A stretch of DNA of 64,000 nt from Euptelea pleiosperma (GCA_035048495.1 CM068541.1:13275929-13339928), one strand, 5' to 3'; counted from the first letter of the stretch, positions 35,701 through 47,395 are shown. Notes: a model not told the origin generated them from the letters alone. Made by a program: numbers and translations.

Positions 35701-38700
35701 CGGGGAATCTGTGGATCACTTTCTGATGTTGTGAGATGGCCAGGGAGGTATGGTCTGCGTTCTTGTTGGACTTTGGGATGACATGGGTTATGTCGAGCTC
35801 TCTTTCGCCTCTCTTCTATAGTTGGAAATCAAAAGCTTTCTTTTCTAGATGCAATATTTTATGGAGGATGCTACCGTTTGCTATTATTTGGGGTCTTTGG
35901 AAGGAGAGAAATCAAAGGGTTTTCGAGGGAAAGCAAGCCGAGCTGCATAATATCATTTTGAACATTAAAGGATTGATGTTCCTTTGGTCTAAGGCGTTTA
36001 CAGATTGCAGGGGTCTCTTCTTTGAAGACTCCGTCTTCCGATGGGATACAATATGCATTAGGGAAGAGAGTTAATGGGGCTTGTTTGTTCTTTTGCTTCC
36101 TCTGCTAGAGCCTAGGGAAGGTCATCTTGACTTCTCTAGGTCAGGCTTGTTTCTGGTTTTGGTTTTCGCTGGGAAGCTAAGCTTAGAAATTCTGAGGGCA
36201 GCTCTATTTGTACCATCTTCCTCTTGAAGGAATATTGATATGATGCATGAGTCGCTCTTCATTTTATGCATGCACAATTGCTGAATTTTAGTGTCTTGAT
36301 TCTTTATATTATGGTTAGGTTTGTACACTTATTTATCTATCTTTTATTCAAAACTAACTTGCTTTGGACCTTAGAGAAACTTTTAAATGCATTTCCCACA
36401 CATTATAGGATTGTCGGTCGATTTTTCTTATTCTTAAATTGTAATGATCTGGTAAACTTTTCTGTGATCATCATGCATGGCCTTCTTTTTATTTTCTTTT
36501 CTTTCTTTCTTGGGTTTTGATGAGTATCATGCATTTCCTTCATCAATGTTGTTTTGTTGCTTGACTTCTCAATTTTTGACCTTGCACATAGATAATTCCT
36601 TCTATCCTTTGTTTTTGCTTTATTCATATTGACACTTTTTTACGTATAAAAAAAATATTGACACATTTTTGATTGATTGCCAGAATGGAATGCATTCTCT
36701 CTGCCCAGCTGTATGGTCAAAGCATAGAAGGTGGCTATTGATGTCAATGATCTGTCTTAATCCATTCGCTTGTGTAAGTTTAGATCTTATGGAGCACCAT
36801 TTTTAAATCATATAACAGCGGTTTGTTTTCTTTTTAATGAGTCAAATTTGGCTGCATGTTTAGTTTCTTTTATAGCTAATATATTTTAGCTGTGGGAGCC
36901 AGTATGCCTTGTCGTTATTTTGCAGAATATAAGAAGTGGATTGGAACTATCCATGCTCTAGTTTCTGGAATTATTCAAACAAAAAATATAAAAATAACCT
37001 TGGGAGAGAATGAAAAATTGAAGTTCATTAAGTTCTGGTGTTAATAAACTTGGTCATTTACATGGTACAAGACTGGAACTAAACTGAGGTACTTAGAAGA
37101 GGGATTTGTTATGCTGTAATGGGTTTGATATATTTATGCTTTGCAGGTGGCTTTTTAACTAGCTGAAGTCATAATTCTCAGTAATTCATCATGGAAATGA
37201 AGTATTGATTATACGAGTTACCCATCACTTCTGAGAAAACCTTTCTGGTCTTATCTTACCTTTTGGCAGTTAGCAGGGCCATAGTTTATTCTATATATTA
37301 TTGTCATTGCTATTACTTGAATTTAACTTGGAAGTTTTCACCATCAGAGTAATATGCGGGCCTGAGAACTTTAAAAATATGCTTGCATAAAACAATGCTA
37401 CTAGATAAAAAAGGACAAACCCCTTTCTTTAAGATTTAAATAAGGTCAAACTTCATTGATAAAATGTTTTGCTTGGCATTGTTTGTCTTCTAATTTTGTC
37501 ACCCTAAATTTTGGGAAACACAACTAAGAGCAAGGTCTTCAAGGTGGGTGAAGTGGATAACATGAGTGGGGTAACGGGCATTCTGGGGGGCGGAGTGAAC
37601 TCTTTGCCCACCACGTACTTGGGTTTACCACTAGGGGCGAGTTACAGATCGAAGGCTTTCTGGGATCTCATGGTTGAGAGATTTGGGAGCAGGCTGGCTC
37701 TGTGGAAGACTAGATATCTTTCAAAAGGAGGCAAGTTGGTGCTTAAATGCTTAATAAGTTTTGTCTCTCTAGTTTTCCCATTTATTTCTCGTCTCTTTTC
37801 TCCATTCCTAGGTGTATTGCAAACACACTGGAGAAAATTATGAGGGACTTCCTATGGAGCGATAGAGTTGAGGTTGGAAAGTTTCATTTGGTTGACTAGA
37901 AAACAGTTTGTAGGTCCAAGACCCAAGGAGGGTTAGGGATCGGGAGTATCTTAGATATGAATGTGGCTTTACAGTTTACTGGGAAAGTGGTTGTGGAGTT
38001 TTAGGGTGGAGACTTCTAGTTTGCGGAGAAAGGCGGTAGTAAAAAAAATGGGGTCGGTCTTTGATTGGGATGGGAGAGTGGTTTTTTCGACTTATGGGTG
38101 TAGCGTTTGGAGGGGTATTATGAAGATGTTCTTAAAGTTTCACGAAGGGGTGCTTCACAAGGTGGGGATTGGGGATGGAGTCAGATTTTGGGAGTATATG
38201 TGGTCTGGAGAAGATCCTCCTAAGGAGGAGTTTTTGGTTATATTCTCTTTATTAAATAAGAAGAATTGTTCAATTCTTTCTTGTTCTGTTGTGGATGGGG
38301 GAGGTATGGCTTGGGATTTTGGTTTTAGAAGAAGGCTCAATGATTGAGAGATTGAGGCCGTATCTTGTTTACTGGCTCATTTGCAGGATTGTGAGCTATT
38401 TCCTTCAAAGTCGGATATGTGTATTTGGAGCTGGTCGAAAGACAAGTCCTTTCTCGGTTCGTTCCTTCTATAAAATTTTACTAAGCCTGTTTAGTGAGTT
38501 TTCCGGCGCCCTTTTGTTTGGGGTTCAAAGCTGCCTTCCAAGATTGATTTTTTTTTTTCTTCTTCTTCTTCTGGACAACTTCCTTGGATAAGATCTTGAC
38601 GGTGGACCATTTGATTGCTAGGTAGATTATAGTGGTGGATTGTTGTACAAGCATGTGTGTCGGAGTCTAACATGGATACGAGGTGTCGGACTCAGCAAAC

Positions 38701-41700
38701 CCCAAAAAACAGGATTCGGGGACTCACCACGTGGCACACTCTTGGAGACCACTGACTGTATGGATGTTTGGCCCATCCCTAGATGGACTTACATACCAAA
38801 ATTCAACCTGATTTTATCCATTGGATTATAGTCTTTTCCATGGTTTATTTTTAACCGTGAATTTCAAACATTATTTGGGGTACTCAGATCCAAAGGTTTG
38901 AAATCACTAATTGGTATGTAGGTTCACCTTGGGATGGGCCAAACATCCATACGGCCAGTGGTTTCTAAGAATGTGCCACGTGGCTCATACTATGGTCCCT
39001 CATCATCATTGATGAGGGACGGTGCACAATTTTTGTTACTCATAGTTGCCATTAGGGCCCACTGACCGCATGGATGTTTAGTCCAGCCTGTAGTAGGCAT
39101 TCATACCAAAAATCAGCTTGTTTTTAGCCGTTGGTTTTAGTACTAAAAAAATGGTTGAATCCAATGGCTATAATCACGCCTTAAAAAGTACTAAAATCTA
39201 AGTGTTAGAGATTACCAATCAAGGTGATTTTTGGTGTACATCCACCAAACTGGTGGGCAAAACATCCATGCGGTCAGTGGGCCCAGATCCAGATGGAATC
39301 GGTGAGTCTCAGATGTCATTGGATTAGAATCTTTTCCATGGTTTATTTTTAACCGTGAATTTCAAACATTATTTGGGGTACTCAGATCCAAAGGTTTGAA
39401 ATCACTAATTGGTTGTACGTTCACCTAGGGATGTGCAAACATCCATACGGTCAGTTGTCTCTAAGAATGTGCCATGTGGCTCATATTGTGGTCCCTCATC
39501 AGCATTGATGAGGGACGGTGCACCATTTTTGTTACTCACCGTTGCCATCTGGGCCCACCGACCGCATGGATGTTTAGTCCAGCCCGCAGTAGACATTCAT
39601 ACCAAAAATCAGCTTGTTTTTAGACGTTGGTTTTAGTACTAAAAAAATGGTTGTATCCAATGGCTATAATCGCCCCTTAAAAACTACTAAAATCTAAGGG
39701 TTGGAGATTACCAATCAAGGTGATTTTTGGTGTATATCCACCAAAGGGGTGGGCAAAACATCCATGCGGTCAGTGGGCCCAGATCTAGATGGCATCAGTG
39801 AGTAACAAAAATCGTAATTCACATCAAGGTATACCTTATTACATCTTTTCCCAAAAAAAAAGGTTCGATTAAAAGGGGAGGGGAGGTCCCTCAACCTCAA
39901 AACCAAAAAGGGGGTTAGGATTGAAACCCTAGCCCCATCTCATGTGGCGATAGCGGGGTGGCAGTGATGATCGAGACGGTGGCGGTAGCGGCGACGACGA
40001 TGACCGACGGCTGCTTCTCAACGAGTCCGTGCCCGAATCCGTGTCCACATGTATGGACACGCGATTCGGACGCTGGTTGGACGAATCTGTGCAACACAGT
40101 TGTACAATGTGCAAGCATAGCGGGAAATTGATTAATCACCTCTTCTTGCCATTGCGATGTGGCAAAAGCTGTGTGACCGGTGTTTTTTGGTGGACTTTGG
40201 AATGGCCTGGGTTCTTCATTTTTCCTTGATGCATCTTGCCTCTAGTTGGTTTACGACGGCTTATTTGTCTAGAGGGCGATTGTTATGGCGCATGTTAACT
40301 TTCGCGATTTGTCGGGGGTTATGGAAGAAGAGAAACCTTAGGGTTTTTGAAGGTAAGGAGGAGGAAGTGGTGGCTAATATTATTCTTAACATCAAGGGCT
40401 TGCTGTTTTTGTGGTCCAAGGTGTTTCTGGAATGTCGTGGGTTATTTTTCGAGGATTTCATGTCCCGTTTAGATCTTGTTTGTTCTAGAGATAGTTCTTA
40501 GGCTTCCCCTCTCTGGGCTTTGTTTTTGTTTTTTTGGTCTTGCCTTTAGTTGGTCATCTCGACCTCTTTGGCTTTCCTTGTAATCTCTTTTTGCTTGCAA
40601 TAATTTCTACATTATAAAAAAAACAGATGACCTGTGATTTTAAATATTTATGCTACTAGTAATTGTGGAATTTTTATTTTTGGATCGTGACATTATTAGT
40701 GGCTTAAATGGGACAAGGCATTGATGTTGATGATGACGATGAGAGTTGGCTTCAATGTAAAATCATACTTGGCATTAAATATCTAGGTTTCTGAAAGGTT
40801 GTAGATGTACAACTTTATGCAACTCTGTGTGGGTAGTTCCGGTTACGACATGAGTGGAGGGTATTGTTACGTCTGTATTTTATTCAACTTTTAGGTGATC
40901 TTTAATATGCATAAGAAGTTATATGTGAATGATTTATAGATAAAATAAGGTAACAAGATAAATTGAAAAAATAAATGTATTCTTGGATATCTCAGTTTGA
41001 AGCCAACAATAAAATTTATTAGCAGCTGGACAGGACACCCTATTCGGTTCTGGTAGAGCTACCATTATCCAATGTGTCAAACATGGGTATTCCATTCAAA
41101 ATGACGTGTCTGGATTGAAGTAAAGAACAGTTAGTATACTGTCAAAATGTGCATTAATTTACTTTGATAGGAAAATAGCTTTCTGTAGTACATTGGTTTC
41201 TAGCAGTAGTTACAGGAATTCGCAAAATTGGAAGTTTTGCTGGTGTTATGTAAATGAACTGAGATTGGTGAGAGGAGTTTGAGTATGTTGGCAGTGGAGT
41301 TTGTGTATAGATATGTGACATTCAAATTTTTTGTTTTGGTATTCTCTTATTTGTGTGAGCATCAGAAGTTTGGAAACAAGAATAATAATAGAGGGGGGAG
41401 GGAACATAGTTTCCAATGGAGAAAGTTTTCTCTATTTACATAGATATATGATATTTAGCTTTTAATAGGAATTATGATCAGTAAACTACAGTCTTCTGGG
41501 TGAATTGGGCATTTGGGCTGTACTGTATTCAGAATTTCTATTTACAACTGATGGGGCATACACTTTCCCAACTCACTGTTAATTAAATTAATTTCCTGAA
41601 AGCTGCACTTCAGCAAATCTGCTTTAATGTCTTGCATTATAACTACAGTATATTGTGGCTACATGTCTTGAACAACATCTGTAGCATAATTGAACTGTAA

Positions 41701-44700
41701 AACACTACAAGGCACAGAGTAAATGACATCTAGCACATTTTAACGGCTAAGTTTTTTGTTAATTGTGTTCCTACTTGGATGTACTTGTTGATGTTGTTCT
41801 ACAACATCTGAATTTTAAGGGAGTCGTGTCTTTATCTGATACATGGTGCTTTTTGATTGATGTGACTTGCAAGAAAGATTAGATTTTGGAGATTAGGAAG
41901 TTTCAAAGTCAGTATTATCTTTGTGCTAATTCCTTTTGTACAAGCTCATGGATAAGTGAGTGAAAAACCCTTAAGGAATAATGTTCCAATCAAGAGTCAT
42001 ATCTAATGAAATTACAGACATTTGTCTTCTTTTGGTAAATTAAACATTTCCTCTCAAGCTGCCAAAGGCATGCGTGTCCTTGTCACCTTGCTCACCTTGA
42101 AGTGTCACTCCCCATCAATTTAGTGAGGATTCAGCATGTTGGCTAGACTTGAGTCACTATATTATATTACTTCTTGTATGCCTCATGTTTAAATGGATGG
42201 GTAGTTTGTTGTTGATGTTTTACATTGTTCGCGTTGCTGTAATTTTGAGGTTACTGTTAAACAACCATTTACCCCGAAAGATCGACCTATTGGGGAAAGG
42301 CGAAACAACTATGTATACCAACCGATCATTGGGCCAACACAATACGTGCGCGGGAACACACCATCCGCTAACACGCCCCCTCAGCGGGAATACACTCTGC
42401 TAGAGACTTGAACCCGTGACTTCCCAGACATTAAGGCTCTGATACCATGTTAAACAACCATTTACCCCAAAAGATTGACCTATTGGGGAAAGGCGAAACA
42501 ACTATGTATACCAACCGATCATTGGGCCAACACAATACATGCGTGGGAACACACCATCCGCTAACACGCCCCCTCAGCGGGAATACACTCAGCTGGAGAC
42601 TTGAACCCGTGACCTCCCAGACATTAAGGATCTGATACCATTTTAAACAACCATTTACCCCAAAAGATCGACTTATTGGGGAAAGGCGAAACAACTATGT
42701 ATACCAACCGATAATTGGGACAACACAATACGTGCGCGGGAACACACCATCCGCTAACAGTTACCTTGTGACTTCTGTATCTATTATTCTTGATAATAAA
42801 CACAGCTCCTATGGATGAATTTTTAGTCAATCCGCATTTTTATGAAAGAAATATCTACTACTGCAAGAATTCTTACTACTGTTGGGTATCTTGGGGTTGG
42901 TATTCTAACTTCACCTTTTGTTTCAGACGTTCATGGATCTGCAGTTTCCAAATGGGCAGTTTACCTATGTATCTGGTGAGGGGCTAACTTCCAGTGCTTT
43001 TGTACCTGTTTTGGGTGGCCTGCTTCAAGCTCAAGTTCAATATCCAGGGGAAATGAGGTTTAGCTTCTCATGCAAGGTTAGTGTGTGAACTTGCAAGGAC
43101 CAAATTAATATAGTGGGGCTTTTTAGGCTTACTGGATATGAAATGGACTGTTTTATATATCTCCCACAATAATGCTTGGTGGTGGTTCATTTTACTCTTC
43201 TTGCAGAATAAGTGGGGAACTCGCATTACACCAATGGTCCATTGGCCTGACAAATCTTTTTCTCTTGGTCTTGTACAACCCTTATCTTGGCAGAGATCTG
43301 GTCTCATGGTTAGACCAACCATCCAATTCAGGTAGGATTATTGTCTCTGTCTCTTTTGTATTATCTTCTACCTCTGTCAGGTTAGTTGCATTTTTTCCAT
43401 GAACTGTGTGTGAAATCCAACACGGGTTCTGATTGAAGTACCAATTTCTGGTATGTTATAATCTTTTCATATGTGTAAATTCAATTTCAAATTCCTGGAT
43501 AGAATAATTTTGTTGGATGATGAGCACTCAGCTTGGCGGCGATAGTGTTTGCTCCTTGTAATGGGCTTCCTTCCTGAATCATAGAAGTTCAATTGCAGGT
43601 TGCCGTATGAACTGTATGTTCTTGATGGCATGAGTTGTACTGGGACTTGTAAGTTGCAGAATGACCAAACTACCTTATAGTGCAACTCTCTTCATTAAAC
43701 TGAGTCATGTGAACTGGAACTTGAATGCAACAAAATACAACCCCATTTTGGTGAAAAGCTACACAATCAATTTTAGAACTTTAACAAAATAACAAAACTA
43801 CCTCCTCAGCTCCACCTTAAATCTTTTCGAACAGATCCAATGCCTATGCTTGTGGAAACTGCAATTGTTTGCATTTGACATCAGCTGTTTTACATCTTTA
43901 TATCTGGACACACTAGATCAATAGTAAATGTATTGATCCTTGTTAGATAATTGATTCCTTGAAGTTTGCTTCCTTTATGTCTCTCTATTGTTGTAGAATC
44001 TTGTATACACTGCATAAAGCTTGGGGTTGATATGTTCTTTTCTTTTTTTATTTCTGGTGCCTGGGCAGCGTATCCCCCACTTTTGGTGGAAGCAATCCTG
44101 GGTTACGGGCAGAGCTCATCCATTCTGTGAAGGAGAAATTGAGTCTAATCTGTGGTTTTGCTTGTACGAGGCATCCTTCTGCGTTTGCATCAATATCTGT
44201 AAGTTACTGCCACACCAGTGAAAGTTTTGGCTTTTCAGTTCTACTAAAGCTATATGTATATGGTATACATAAATCTTTATCTATGTTTGTTCACACCATG
44301 TGTGTACTGTGTAATGTTAAGTAAACATTTTCTTTTCCTTAAAACTCATCTAAAACGACCTGTACATTATAAAGATACAAGGTGCAATTGTTTAATCAAC
44401 AAAGCCTTATCCCAACTATTCGGAGTTGGCTACACATAATCCGGTTCCGTCTTTCTACACTATCTAGGGCCATATTTTTTTGTTAGACCAGATGTCTTCT
44501 GATCTTTCCTTATCTAGGGCCATAGAGATGTAACTTGCAGTCATTTTGGTAATTAACAAAAGCCTCAAAAGTTGAAAGCAGCGGCTCAAAAATCAAAATT
44601 AAATTGCCCTTTAGAAAAGATTTTGAATTAAAGGCATCTTCTTGCCCTCTATGTTTGACACATCACTTTAAGGGTGTTATGGTAATATGCATATGGGCAG

Positions 44701-46562
44701 TACAAAGTGTTGCAATTTACCAAACCACCCTAAAAGGGACACATGTCAAACAAAGGGGACAATGAGATGCCCTTATTCTACATTTACGAGGGCAGTGCGG
44801 TTTGAGGTGGGGATATGAGACCGTTAGATTTTGGGAGGACGGGTGGTGTGGCGAAGGCTCTTTCATGGTGGATTTTCCGGTTGGCCCTCTCATGGTGGAT
44901 TTTCCGGTTCTTTTTGCCTTTCTAATAAGAAGATTTGTTCAGTTCTTGATTGTGCTATTCGAGAGGGGGAATATGAGTTGTAGAGCTTTTGTTTCAGGAG
45001 AAGGCTTAATGATTTAGAGATTGATTCTGTTACTGGTATTTTATCTCGGCTAGATTGTTAGCTGTCCCCCTCGGTTCAGGATAAGCGGGTTTGGAGATGG
45101 ACTAAAGAAGACTTGTTTTCTGTGCGATCCTTTTATTATGTGTTGTCTAGTGGCAGCAATATCTCATTTCCGGCTCCTTTTGTGTGGGGTTCTACGATTC
45201 CCTCCAAGATTTCTTTCTTTATGTGGACGGTCTCTTTGGATAGGATTCTTACTGTGGATCACTTGATCTCCAAAAGGATCATCATTGTAGACTTTTGTTC
45301 GATGTACAAAATTGGAGGGGAGTCGGTTAACCATCTTTTATTGCATTGTGGTGTGGCGAGAGCTGTCTGGTTTTTGTTCTTATTTCGATTTTGGGATGGT
45401 CTAGGTGATGGCGAGTTCTGTATTGGATCTTGTTTCTAGTTGGTGTACTTACACCTTTCCCTCTAGAGGGCAAGTGCTATGGTGGCTTCTTCCTTGTGTG
45501 ATATGTTGAGGTTTTTGGAAGGAGAGAAACCAGAGGTTTTTGAAGGAAAAGGAAGCAGAGGTGGCTAGCATTCTCCTCAACATTAAGGGCTTTATGTATT
45601 TGTGGTCTAAGGCCTTTAAGGAGTGTAGGGGTTTGTTCTTTGAGGACTTTGTTTTCCGTTGGGACCATAATGTCCTCTAGAGAAGGAGATTAAGTTGTTT
45701 TGTGTTTAATTTTCTGTTTGGCTTTGGCCTGTGTAGGTCATCTTGACCTCTTATGCTTAGGGCTTGTTGTATGTTTCCGTTTGGCGTTTACCTTTTAATA
45801 TATTCCACTTATAAAAAAAATGCCTCTGCATGGGATGGGGTACAGTTTTGAAACGGAGTAATCTGTTTAAAGGCAGTTTCCTAATTAATGTCCAAACTGA
45901 TATAAACATTAGTTAAAAAGATTCTTATCATCCTGATTTTACATGATATCCCTTGCGAAGCAATAGATTGTTTGTATTCTTTCTAATTCAACTGGTACGT
46001 ACACTAACCTAAAAGGTCGTCGGATGAATTTTGAGGGCAGAAGTGCTGGGTGAATGTTTTTTTGATAAGCAGTACAGGTGAATCTTGTGCCTTTCATCAA
46101 TGATTCTAACCAATCCCATCCATGCATCTGTTGGCACACAAGTATACTTGTTTATTAGATGTACTTCAAAGCACATTGCATCTAGCGGTGTTTGGAGTTT
46201 TTTCCATAATATAGTCTTTCACATATTCTTAGATATTTGTCTGCCAATACTATTAACTCTTTTCTTACCTTGCATCTTGTTGATCTTGGACAATGTCTTG
46301 TCTGATGTTCGTCTTTTTCTTTCGATTCTGCTCCCTAAAAAAATTAATTTGTGATTATCGAGAAATAAATTTTGATTTATTTATTTGATCTAGGCTGTTG
46401 GCTAATATGTTTTTTCCCCTTTCATTTGGAATATAGGTTGGCAGGTCTAAATGGAATGGGAATGTTGGGAGCTCGGGTATAGTTGTTAGAGTCGAAACCC
46501 CTGTCGGCAATGTTGGCAGGCCTTCTTTCTCTATCCAGTTGAATAGTGGTGTTGAGTTTTGA
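26762..46562 (+). CDS. Uncharacterised plant protein, 472 aa, seven exons, beta-rich C-terminal half
   Basis: Exons are 26762-27319, 33080-33319, 36684-36773, 42927-43076, 43207-43331, 44069-44198 and 46437-46562. All have GT-AG borders and frame is kept throughout (only one codon is split, between exons 5 and 6). I do not recognise the family. Residues 1-186 (MSVERSFEAWEEMQRHG...) include a Gly/Ala-rich patch and FFRKLPVPFRQDE, followed by an acidic, Arg-rich stretch. From about 215 onward, short segments with alternating hydrophobic residues dominate (FLVQLGPVLFV, FTYVSGEG, LGLVQPLSW, LMVRPTIQF), and the protein ends FSIQLNSGVEF. That pattern suggests a beta-barrel or other beta fold, possibly at an organelle outer membrane; this is inference. 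No signal peptide or alpha-helical membrane span is obvious. Introns carry LINEs, MITEs and a TRIM. Confidence 0.85.
28434..29433. mobile_element. AAGGCGC-type repeat element with a nested family A piece
   Basis: The left end reads GTAGTCAAGGCGCATTGAGG and the right end reads GCGCCTTGCGCCCTTAACTAC. Multiple GGCGCGCGCC/AAGGCGC words lie near both ends. Between them, about 28735-28985 is a partial family A MITE (GAGCCACGTGGCATACTATT, GGATGTTTGGCC), evidently a later insertion. It lies in intron 1 of the seven-exon gene. Confidence 0.55.
29970..30340 (+). mobile_element. LINE reverse-transcriptase fragment with (TA)n tract
   Basis: Translated in shifting frames this gives CWSIIKEDFMRVVKEIDEEG, then a VHKKVLNP-like piece, then FIPISLVGSAYKII. 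Those are the N-terminal RT segments of plant L1-type LINE ORF2 (compare [20 protein letters not shown] at 63.8 kb). A (TA)n microsatellite at 30134-30161 interrupts it. It is a short, frameshifted relic inside intron 1. Confidence 0.7.
30341..33079. other. Remainder of intron 1 of the seven-exon gene
   Basis: AT-rich intronic sequence up to the acceptor GATTGCAG|GGGAGC at 33079/33080. A segment at about 32690-32760 has GTGTCCGGCACTGATGTG and ACACCGACACGTCC words of an old MITE or MULE end. No additional exon is supported; frame is preserved by joining 27319 directly to 33080. Confidence 0.4.
33600..33778. repeat. TTTCGG-rich MITE-like repeat
   Basis: The segment begins ATGGTTCAAAGTTTCGGCCG and contains repeated CGTTTCGGTTTCG words. 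It ends CATGAAGTTTCGTCCGAAAT, which is inverted relative to the start. It is related to the segment at 12483-12778. It lies in intron 2 of the seven-exon gene. Confidence 0.45.
35340..36655 (+). mobile_element. 5'-truncated LINE, zf-RVT and tail region
   Basis: Broken frames give DRRCWIWTKGGPFLVKSYYW (35463-35523), then a segment with CWMCKHSGESVDHF, then WRMLPFAIIWGLWKERNQRV and IILNIKGLMFLWSK (35865-35995). These are the zf-RVT (CX2CX..H) domain and terminal block of plant LINE ORF2. The fragment ends near an A-run at 36647-36654. Several stops and frame changes show it is dead. It lies in intron 2 of the seven-exon gene. Confidence 0.8.
37500..38651 (+). mobile_element. LINE ORF2 fragment, upstream part of an interrupted element
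   Basis: Readable pieces are SLPTTYLGLPLGASYRSKAF, RLALWKTRYLSKGGKLVLK (37690-37750), WLYSLLGKWLWSFRVE and LHKVGIGDGVRFWEYMWSGE. These are the post-RT region of a plant L1-type LINE. Sequence stops being LINE-like after GTTGTACAA at 38643-38651 and resumes at 40099, so a later insertion cut it. Frameshifted throughout. It lies in intron 3 of the seven-exon gene. Confidence 0.8.
38652..40098. mobile_element. 1.45-kb insertion into a LINE, 9-bp duplication, internal tandem duplication
   Basis: GTTGTACAA occurs at 38643-38651 and again at 40099-40107, and the LINE reads through if the intervening 1447 bases plus one repeat are removed. The insert holds family A and family B MITE pieces (38721-38995, 39045-39305, 39312-39490, 39527-39850). 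A roughly 500-bp unit is present twice in tandem (about 38820-39318 and 39319-39816). Terminal sequences (GCATGTGTGTCGGAGTCT and GGACGAATCTGTGCAACACA) show only weak inverted similarity. The 9-bp repeat suggests a Mutator-like insertion. Confidence 0.65.
40099..40624 (+). mobile_element. LINE 3' part with poly(A), downstream half of the interrupted element
   Basis: It resumes the zf-RVT region (TMCKHSGKLINHLFL) and continues with WRMLTFAICRGLWKKRNLRV, NIILNIKGLLFLWSK and FLECRGLFFEDF, closely matching the copy at 35.9 kb. It ends in CATTATAAAAAAAACAG at 40612-40625. With 37500-38651 it reconstitutes one 5'-truncated LINE. Confidence 0.8.
42255..42759 (-). mobile_element. TRIM/SMART-type miniature LTR retrotransposon with three LTRs
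   Basis: Three 119-bp direct repeats (42255-42373, 42448-42566, 42641-42759) alternate with two 74-bp spacers (42374-42447, 42567-42640). The period is exactly 193 bp. On the minus strand each repeat begins TGTTAGCGGATGG and ends GTTGTTTAACA (the TG...CA rule); the copy at 42641 has lost the G. Immediately after the LTR comes TGGTATCAGAGC, a primer-binding site complementary to initiator tRNA-Met. The spacer ends in purine-rich CTGAGGGGGCG, which could serve as a polypurine tract. GTTAC flanks the whole array exactly (42250-42254 and 42760-42764). There is no coding capacity. It lies in intron 3 of the seven-exon gene. Confidence 0.92.
44785..45822 (+). mobile_element. 5'-truncated LINE with poly(A) in intron 6
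   Basis: It contains SVRSFYYVLSSGSNISFPAP, SKISFFMWTVSLDRILTVDH and ESVNHLLLHCGVARAVW (45118-45380), the zf-RVT region. Decayed ERNQRFLKEKE-like and ILLNIKGFMYLWSK-like pieces follow. It ends in TTATAAAAAAAA at 45811-45822. A 20-bp word (CATGGTGGATTTTCCGGTT) is duplicated at 44863-44910. Dead through stops and frameshifts. Confidence 0.8.
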
Positions 46563-47395
46563 TCCTTTGCATGTAAGTGTATATAGTCTCACGCTCTATA
46601 CCATACCACTTGTGAATAATCTAACTGTGTTTTAAATAAATATTTTTGTCATTCATTTTCAAACATGATCCATATTTGTCTTAGTTTAGGGTTAAATCTT
46701 GAAAAGGTAGGAAATCAGTTAACATGGCCTTGTCGCTTTGAAGAACTGTTCTGATATTTTGTATTAACGTCTGTTTACTTCAAAATATGTTTTCAGTGGA
46801 ATAATGTAACCATGTAGTTCCTTGAGACTCTTCAATGATTCCTATAAATGATCACATTTTTTTTTTTTTTTGATTTTCTTGTGATAAGTAAGACATTGCA
46901 GCGATAAGTCCTACAATTGTGGCTGTATGGTTATTATGACACGCTTGTGTGGGCCCTATGTAGAGATGAGTCAAAGATTAATTTTCAGCGAGGATGATCT
47001 TCTCACCATGGAGATCATCAGCGCAGGAAATCAGCTCATTCCAACATTTCTATCCCTAAGAAAACTGGACGTTCCATTTCATTGTCTAGAGTCCATAGGT
47101 TTATAAATTTTGGAATGGACTGATTTTTACGAAGAAGATCACCTTCATCCTCATAAAAACCAGGCTTTGAATCATCTCCATGTGAGCCGCACATAGGCGT
47201 GTAAGAATATCCCGAGTCCTAAAAAAATGGCATACCTCAAAAATCAAATTGAAAAACTTTAACCACCATTTGCACCTTAGCAAAGTGGGAAGAAAGATAT
47301 CACAACTACATCAATCCATCACCATCAATGCACCCTACTCTTGCGCCTAGCCCACAAACTCATCAATTAGGACTGTTTGATTAGGGAGCAACCCC
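46563..47395. other. 3' flank of the seven-exon gene; Stowaway-like MITE at its end
   Basis: The first part is probably 3' UTR. About 46960-47180 is a decayed relative of the MITE at 821-1083: GATGAGTCAAAGATTAATTT and GCGAGGATGATCTTCTCACC on the left face AAGAAGATCACCTTCATCCT and CTTTGAATCATCTC on the right. No gene is seen. Confidence 0.45.

Noticed and set aside
39915..40139. Open frames on the minus strand near 40 kb
   Set aside because: They cross the boundary of the 1.45-kb insertion and the LINE; artefacts of repeat sequence.
42255..42759. CRISPR-like array or simple tandem repeat
   Set aside because: The regular spacing comes from LTR-internal-LTR structure with PBS, TG...CA ends and a 5-bp duplication; the spacers are near-identical, unlike CRISPR spacers.
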